From contig NZ_LDPV02000021.1 of the NCBI RefSeq assembly GCF_001038425.2, positions 17,378 to 81,377 of the forward strand: 64,000 bases of DNA, in the 5' to 3' direction. The notes below the pieces were generated by a model. That model ran no database searches, was not told the origin of the DNA, and saw nothing but the letters and a program-made list of their open reading frames with translations. Within the stretch, counting starts at the first letter, position 1. Every line of letters begins with the position of its first letter. The position numbers were made by a program, and so were the translations under genes. The stretch is from Ornithinibacillus contaminans (GTDB lineage Bacteria; Bacillota; Bacilli; Bacillales; Amphibacillaceae). Shown in pieces: positions 59,723-64,000 of this stretch.

Positions 59723-60003
59723 TGAAATAAATGCTCCAAACCATAAGATTTTATCAATTCGTGGAAAAGTTGATTGGCTTTCGCAGCCGTCTCTGAATCG
59801 GTAATTTTACTTAAATCCTTTAGCATCTTATCTCGTTCTTTTTGTTCAAAAGGATTAATACGATTTGTGCTCACATAAGTTGCAATATCAAAGGCTTGTT
59901 GTCGCGTTATGGAAAATCCGTAGTTATGAGCATATTCATACACTTCATGTGGCGTAATGTTTCTGAATTTATTCAAAATGATTTGTTTAATGAAAATGGA
60001 CAA
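59719..60003 (-). CDS. yqfT: YqfT-like protein (DUF2624)
   Basis: A 94-aa protein. The family part is NITPHEVYEYAHNYGFSITR, followed by NPFEQKERDKMLKDL and AKANQLFHELIKSYG. The TTG at 60003 is chosen because GGGAGGAG (60020-60013) lies 9 bases upstream; this gives the family length and avoids a non-conserved 34-residue extension. It follows nfo in opposite orientation. The function is unknown. Confidence 0.82.
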   Translation of the reverse strand: MSIFIKQIILNKFRNITPHEVYEYAHNYGFSITRQQAFDIATYVSTNRINPFEQKERDKMLKDLSKITDSETAAKANQLFHELIKSYGLEHLFQ

Positions 60004-60165
60004 TAGCAACAGCTCCTCCCAATTACTATATGCAACTGCACAATCAAATTCAACTAGTTTTAAGAAAAGTTTGTAATGACACGAACTGGTAAAATGTAAC
60101 ATCATAGAAAATCTAATACGTCACAAACTATAGATGCACCTCATCATTAGAGAAGGAGGTCAATC

Positions 60166-60546
60166 ATGGACGATAATAATCGTAGAAATACCATTGAAAA
60201 TGCTCCGAAGCATGGTGAAGAAGGATATTATTCGTCAAGCTTTCGACACACAGATGGAATCTATGGTGATCGTGACGAAGAAACTGCTGCTGAGTTGACT
60301 GCGGATGACTATCGAAGAAGTGCAACAATTGATAATGATTCAGAACAGGTCAATGCAACAGTAGGGTGGATAGCATTAGTGCTTTCACTGGCATCATTCT
60401 TCTGGGCACCTATTTTATTAGGAGCTGCCGGGATTATTGTAGGTTTCTTCGCTCGTAACCGTAACGCTAAAACGTTAGGGAATATTGCGATTGCAGCAGG
60501 AGCAATTTCGATATTAATATCGCTGTTTATATTACCTTTCGTTTAG
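60166..60546 (+). CDS. yqfX: YqfX-like two-helix membrane protein
   Basis: A 126-aa protein. The polar N-terminal half is rich in Asp, Glu and Arg. Two hydrophobic helices follow (ATVGWIALVLSLASFFW; GNIAIAAGAISILISLFIL), joined by GFFARNRNAKTLG. The pattern fits the small membrane proteins of the DUF4190 type. The size and the neighbourhood of a YqfZ-like gene suggest B. subtilis YqfX. GAAGGAGGT lies before the ATG. The function is unknown. Confidence 0.7.
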   Translation: MDDNNRRNTIENAPKHGEEGYYSSSFRHTDGIYGDRDEETAAELTADDYRRSATIDNDSEQVNATVGWIALVLSLASFFWAPILLGAAGIIVGFFARNRNAKTLGNIAIAAGAISILISLFILPFV

Positions 60547-60578
60547 TTAAAGAGGCTGGTTTTTTCCAGCCTCTTTAA
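60547..60578. terminator. Bidirectional terminator between yqfX-like and yqfZ-like genes
   Basis: TTAAAGAGGCTGG (60547-60559) and CCAGCCTCTTTAA (60566-60578) form a perfect 13-bp stem. The stop codons of both convergent genes flank or overlap it. Confidence 0.88.
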
Positions 60579-60901
60579 TTATGCCTATATTTAGGGAAAA
60601 AATAAAAAGTGTTCGCATCCAAGGAATTCGGATCTGCAGTAGGATTAATCGTTCGAAAGTCATTTAAAATTTCGTCTATCGATAATGTGGTAATAGTGGG
60701 ATTTAGTTTTTCGACGATACTTAGGACGGTATCACCTGGCGCTAGTTTAATTTTTACTACTTCATATGTCTGTTCGACAAGGCCTTGATTAGTTTCATTT
60801 TCCGGTTGATGTTCACCTGGGATGCTTGTGCCAGAGGATAAATCTTTATAAATACTTATAAAAAATAGTATAATGAAAATAAAGAAAAGTAATTTTTTCA
60901 T
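60575..60901 (-). CDS. yqfZ: LysM-domain exported protein, YqfZ-like
   Basis: A 108-aa protein. An N-terminal hydrophobic helix (LLFFIFIILFFISIY) directs it to the membrane. A short linker is followed by a LysM-like domain, VKIKLAPGDTVLSIVEKLNP, whose last helix ends in FYFFPKYRHN. The ATG at 60901 is set by AAGGAG 8 bases upstream. It probably binds peptidoglycan. Identification with B. subtilis YqfZ rests on domain, size and position. Confidence 0.75.
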   Translation of the reverse strand: MKKLLFFIFIILFFISIYKDLSSGTSIPGEHQPENETNQGLVEQTYEVVKIKLAPGDTVLSIVEKLNPTITTLSIDEILNDFRTINPTADPNSLDANTFYFFPKYRHN

Positions 60902-60982
60902 GGTTATTACTCCTTCATCATGAAACCTTTTTGTTAGGTAATTCGTATGTAAAGCAAGATTAATTGGAAAGGGAGAACGAGT

Positions 60983-61612
60983 ATGGAAATTTTTACGCAA
61001 GACTGGATTGCTTTGGTTCTTACAGGACTAGGTACTTTATTTTTAATCGGTGAAGTACTTGTAAATATGCGCGGTATTTTTGCATTATTAGGAATCGGAT
61101 TTATCACGATTTATTTCACAGTATATTTAGAAACTAACTCCCTTATTCTTATGCTACTCATCTATTTTGTCGGTATTGTACTTATTATTATTGATGGAAA
61201 GCTCTTAAACGATGGAACATTAGCCACAATTGGTACAGCAAGTATGCTGGCGGCAGTTGCCTTACCAGCTCCTAATTTTGCTGCTGGGATGTATGCCGTT
61301 CTTGGTGTATTAATTGGTGCAGGTAGTTCGTTCTTTTTCCTAAAGGTGTTTAAGCGGAGAGAAATGTGGAATAAGTTAACACTAAAAGACCAGTTAACAA
61401 GTGAAGCTGGCTATAACTCCATGAAAGAGGAATATCGTTCTCTAATTAATCAAGAGGCTATCACATTAAATGATATGCGTCCGGTTGGAACGATTCGAGT
61501 AGGGACTAAGGATTATAGCGCCGTTTCTAATGGGCAGTGGATACCAAGAAATACAAAGGTAAAGGTTATTCAAGTTGATGGTACGAAAATACTGGTAGAC
61601 TTTATCAAGTAA
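60983..61612 (+). CDS. NfeD-like membrane protein
   Basis: A 209-aa protein with four to five helices in the first 120 residues and a C-terminal OB-fold NfeD domain (RPVGTIRVGTKDYSAVSNGQ, then KVKVIQVDGTKILV). It lacks the ClpP-like protease domain found in the longer YqeZ in the same window. Short NfeD proteins usually sit next to flotillin-family genes, but none is adjacent here. AAAGGGAGA lies before the ATG. Confidence 0.8.
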   Translation: MEIFTQDWIALVLTGLGTLFLIGEVLVNMRGIFALLGIGFITIYFTVYLETNSLILMLLIYFVGIVLIIIDGKLLNDGTLATIGTASMLAAVALPAPNFAAGMYAVLGVLIGAGSSFFFLKVFKRREMWNKLTLKDQLTSEAGYNSMKEEYRSLINQEAITLNDMRPVGTIRVGTKDYSAVSNGQWIPRNTKVKVIQVDGTKILVDFIK

Positions 61613-61620
61613 TAAATCAA

Positions 61621-61652
61621 AAAATTCTTAGAGGTGACTCTAGGGATTTTTT
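61621..61652 (+). terminator. Possible terminator after the NfeD-like gene
   Basis: AATTCTTAGAG and CTCTAGGGATT can form an imperfect 11-bp stem with G-T pairs and a 4-base loop, followed by TTTTTT. Confidence 0.6.
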
Positions 61653-61743
61653 TGTGGATAAAATGTAGTTTTTCTATGGAATGCATGATTAAAGTGTGTT
61701 TTGGGGATTAACTAATAAAAGAAGAGAAACATTTTTAATGGAT

Positions 61744-61804
61744 TGTAAATTTAATGTAAAGTTTTTTAAAATACCTTTACAAAGTAGAGACTTTTTACAA
61801 TAAT
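61744..61804 (+). promoter_or_regulatory. Promoter and possible PhoP boxes upstream of the phosphate symporter
   Basis: TTTACA (61776-61781), a 17-base spacer and AATAAT (61799-61804) form a good sigma-A promoter. Just upstream, TGTAAA is repeated at 61744-61749 and 61755-61760. On the other strand this reads TTTACA twice, 11 bases apart, the spacing of PhoP direct repeats. The phosphate-starvation link is inferred from this and from the gene. Confidence 0.5.
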
Positions 61805-61854
61805 AGTAGAGGTGTTAAAAATACATAGTAGATACGAGAAGGGGCGACTTTTCA

Positions 61855-63483
61855 TTGGAAATAGACATACAGAAATTGATTTTTGAATTCATCGGAGGAC
61901 TAGGGATATTCCTTCTTGGTATCAAGTTCATGGGAGAAGGTTTACAAAAATCTGCAGGAGATCGCTTGCGTGGCATTCTCGACAAATTTACAAGTAATCC
62001 TTTCTTAGGTGTTCTTGCCGGATTAATCGTAACCGTGTTGATTCAAAGTAGTTCAGGAACAACGGTATTAACTGTTGGATTAGTAAATGCCGGATTTATG
62101 ACATTGAGACAAGCTATCGGTGTTATTATGGGGGCCAATATCGGTACAACGGTTACAGCGTTTATTATTGGGTTTGATATTGGAGCTTACGCATTGCCAA
62201 TTCTTGCGATAGGTGCCTTTTTAATCTTTTTCTTTAAACATCAAAAGGTTACTGCAATTGGACAAGCTGTATTTGGCTTTGGAGCTTTATTCTTTGGATT
62301 AGAGTTGATGAGTAGTGGGATGAAACCATTACGTACCTTAGAATCATTCCAAGAATTAACGGTAGGAATGAGTGATCATCCTATTCTAGGTGTGGTAGTG
62401 GGTACATTGTTTACTTTAATCGTTCAAAGCTCTAGTGCGACTATTGGAATACTGCAAGGATTATATTCAGAAGGTGCAATTAATCTAAAAGCAGCTTTAC
62501 CTGTATTATTTGGTGATAACATCGGTACTACTATTACTGCAATTCTAGCTTCATTAGGAGCATCTGTAGCAGCACGTAGAGCAGCTGGTGTACATGTTAT
62601 CTTTAATCTCGTTGGTACTACTGTATTTATGCTGTTGCTTGGTTTGTTCACACAGTATGTGTTATTTTTACAAACCCAATTATCATTAAACGAAGAAATG
62701 ACAATTGCATTTGCACATGGAAGCTTTAATCTATTTAATACGATTATCCAGTTTCCGTTTATTGGTCTGTTAGCTTGGATTGTAACGAAGCTTATTCCAG
62801 GAAAAGATACGACCATTGAGTACAAGCCAAAGCACTTAGACCCAATCTTTATTCAGCAGTCTTCTGCATTAGCACTAGATCAAGCAAAAGCAGAAGTTGT
62901 GCGAATGGGGGAATATGCTTATCAAGGGCTTGAAGAGACAAATCATTATTTAACAACAAATCAAACAAAACACTCCGATTTAGCCTTGCAAATTGAAGGA
63001 GCGCTAAACAGTCTTGATCGTAGTATTACGGATTATCTAATAGACATTTCAGGTGGTTCTCTATCTGAATTTGAAAGTGAGAAACACACCGTCTTAATGG
63101 ACACAGTACGAGATATTGAGCGAATTGGTGATCACTTTGAAAATATCGTGGAATTAATCGATTATAAAATCTCGAATAAAGTCATTATTACAGAGCAGGC
63201 ACAAGAAGATTTAAGTAATATGTTTGACTTAACCATGTCTACTGTAAAACAAGCGATTAAGGCGCTAGAAAAAGCGGATAGAGAAGAAGCGCTAGCTGTT
63301 ATTCAAAAAGAGGATCAAATCGATAAGATGGAGCGTAGTTATCGAAAGAAACATATCATCCGTATGAATGAAGGTCAATGTAGTGTATCAGCAGGTATTG
63401 TGTTTGTTGATATTATTTCGAACCTTGAGCGAATTGGCGATCATGCTGTTAATATCGCTGAAGCAGTATTGGGTGAGAACTAA
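61855..63483 (+). CDS. Na+/phosphate cotransporter family protein with PhoU-like tail
   Basis: A 542-aa membrane protein of the NptA/YjbB type. Two inverted Na/Pi repeats are visible: QSSSGTTVLTVGLVNAG with GANIGTTVTAF, and QSSSATIGILQGLYSEG with GDNIGTTITAI. The C-terminal 200 residues are helical and PhoU-like, with the repeated RDIERIGDHFENI and SNLERIGDHAVNIAE. It imports, or in some relatives exports, phosphate with sodium. It starts with TTG, with GAAGGGG upstream. Confidence 0.92.
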   Translation: MEIDIQKLIFEFIGGLGIFLLGIKFMGEGLQKSAGDRLRGILDKFTSNPFLGVLAGLIVTVLIQSSSGTTVLTVGLVNAGFMTLRQAIGVIMGANIGTTVTAFIIGFDIGAYALPILAIGAFLIFFFKHQKVTAIGQAVFGFGALFFGLELMSSGMKPLRTLESFQELTVGMSDHPILGVVVGTLFTLIVQSSSATIGILQGLYSEGAINLKAALPVLFGDNIGTTITAILASLGASVAARRAAGVHVIFNLVGTTVFMLLLGLFTQYVLFLQTQLSLNEEMTIAFAHGSFNLFNTIIQFPFIGLLAWIVTKLIPGKDTTIEYKPKHLDPIFIQQSSALALDQAKAEVVRMGEYAYQGLEETNHYLTTNQTKHSDLALQIEGALNSLDRSITDYLIDISGGSLSEFESEKHTVLMDTVRDIERIGDHFENIVELIDYKISNKVIITEQAQEDLSNMFDLTMSTVKQAIKALEKADREEALAVIQKEDQIDKMERSYRKKHIIRMNEGQCSVSAGIVFVDIISNLERIGDHAVNIAEAVLGEN

Positions 63484-63517
63484 AACCAGAGAGGTTAAGC
63501 CTCTTTGGTTTTTTTCT
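63483..63517 (+). terminator. Terminator after the Na+/phosphate symporter gene
   Basis: AAACCAGAGAGG (63483-63494) and CCTCTTTGGTTT (63500-63511) form a 12-bp stem with one imperfect pair, followed by a T run. Confidence 0.88.
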
Positions 63518-63617
63518 TTTTAGGTTTAGGATAAATATACCAATCTTTCTCACCTGATAGAAAAATTAACGCAATTGTTTAAGGAGGAGGGAATGTGATT
63601 TTTCTTTTAAATTTTTG

Positions 63618-63723
63618 TTGAAATATACTTTCAAAGGTGCTATAGTAAATATTGTCGTTTTAAATACATACCAATGATTTGATTAAAAAAGTAGTTGACA
63701 TGACTGCTTGTATATGTTAAATT
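63618..63723 (+). promoter_or_regulatory. Two tandem sigma-A promoters upstream of the RNA repeat array
   Basis: P1: TTGAAA (63618-63623), a 17-base spacer and TATAGT (63641-63646). P2: a perfect TTGACA (63695-63700), a 17-base spacer and TAAATT (63718-63723). P1 carries a dyad TTGAAA-N5-TTTCAA (63618-63634) that could be an operator. A small hairpin TTAAAAC/GTTTTAA follows at 63738-63758. No protein gene lies between the promoters and the repeats. A strong AAGGAGGAGGG at 63581-63591 leads only to an 8-codon frame. Confidence 0.7.
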
Positions 63724-63783
63724 AAATCTCGTGCCACTTAAAACTGGAGTGGTTTTAACGGATTAAAAAGATAGTCAAAATTA

Positions 63784-64000
63784 TATTCCACAGTAGCTCA
63801 GTGGTAGAGACGAGCACTACTCCCACCGAATATGCTACGAGTAACCCCGAAGCATGAACATCTTGGAATAGGCTAGAAGATGCAGGGGTTCAACTACAGG
63901 GAACATGCTTTCAAAAGTATGGCTGGTAGTTAAATTAAATTATTCCACAGTAGCTCAGTGGTAGAGACGAGCACTACTCCCACCGAATATGCTACGAGTA
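63784..64000 (+). repeat. Tandem array of a 157-nt structured unit, probably non-coding RNA
   Basis: Unit 1 covers 63784-63940. Unit 2 starts at 63941, and all 60 visible bases (63941-64000) are identical to 63784-63843. By eye each unit can form several stems: 63792-63799 with 63812-63821 (2-base bulge); AACCCC (63843-63848) with GGGGTT (63885-63890), enclosing CATCTT/AAGATG (63859-63864, 63877-63882); and AACTAC (63892-63897) with GTAGTT (63926-63931), enclosing CATGCTT/AAGTATG (63904-63910, 63915-63921). The segment AGCTCAGTGGTAGAG resembles a tRNA D-arm, but no full tRNA cloverleaf fits. The array runs beyond the window. I do not know this family. Confidence 0.8.

Noticed and set aside
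63784..63940. A genuine tRNA gene at the D-arm-like segment
   Set aside because: No acceptor stem, anticodon arm or T-arm can be placed around the D-arm-like sequence, and the GGGGTT pairs with an upstream AACCCC instead.
63784..64000. A CRISPR array
   Set aside because: The repeat period of 157 bases has no short repeat plus unique spacer structure.

Overview
The window is a low-GC chromosomal segment from an endospore-forming member of the Bacillaceae. The evidence is the block of housekeeping and sporulation genes (sigK, sda, gpr, spoIIP, yqfC, yqfD) in an order close to the Bacillus subtilis yqe/yqf region, with strong AGGAGG ribosome binding sites and many TTG and GTG starts. A six-subunit Mrp sodium/proton antiporter operon suggests a salt- or alkali-tolerant relative of the Oceanobacillus/Virgibacillus type. 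That lineage guess is weak and rests on recall only.

Layout. 1-2184: the 3' part of yrrS, then mtnN, then sigK facing them, with a large palindromic repeat between mtnN and sigK. 2182-7473: minus-strand mrpA-C-D-E-F-G, from which mrpB is missing. 7834-8466: sda (minus) with a cluster of DnaA boxes in front. 8467-13504: yqeG-yqeH-aroE-yhbY-nadD-yqeK-rsfS-yqeM, covering ribosome assembly, shikimate and NAD synthesis. 13601-18980: the comEA-comEB-comEC competence operon, small yqzM (minus), holA, and rpsT (minus). 19180-25141: gpr, spoIIP, yqxA, lepA, hemW. 25138-33307: the CIRCE-controlled heat-shock group hrcA-grpE-dnaK-dnaJ with prmA-rsmE-mtaB. 33472-38035: deoC, rpsU, yqeY and a sigma-W-type nfeD-floA-yqfB group. 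38183-46024: yqfC, yqfD, phoH, pgpH, ybeY, dgkA, era, yqzL, recO. 46035-49288: glyQ-glyS behind a glycine T-box. 49376-54385: ccpN, ppsR, then the macromolecular synthesis pair dnaG-sigA with a sigma-H-type promoter. 54484-59674: a membrane protein of unknown function, cccA, trmK, yqfO, cshB, nfo. 59719-63483: yqfT, yqfX-like, yqfZ-like, an NfeD-like protein and a Na+/phosphate symporter.

Almost everything up to 63.5 kb is conserved core genome. The gene sets form linked modules: ribosome biogenesis (yqeH, yhbY, rsfS, rpsT, rpsU, era, ybeY, rsmE, prmA, lepA), protein folding, DNA replication (holA, dnaG, sda), DNA uptake and repair (comE, recO, nfo), and sporulation.

The exception is the right edge. 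From 63784 a 157-nt unit, rich in potential hairpins and carrying a tRNA D-arm-like segment, begins to repeat head to tail. The second copy starts at 63941 and matches the first over all 60 visible bases, up to the window end. Two good sigma-A-type promoters lie just upstream, and no protein gene explains the repeat. This looks like the start of an array of structured non-coding RNAs that continues outside the window. I do not recognise its family, and it is the best candidate here for an undescribed system.
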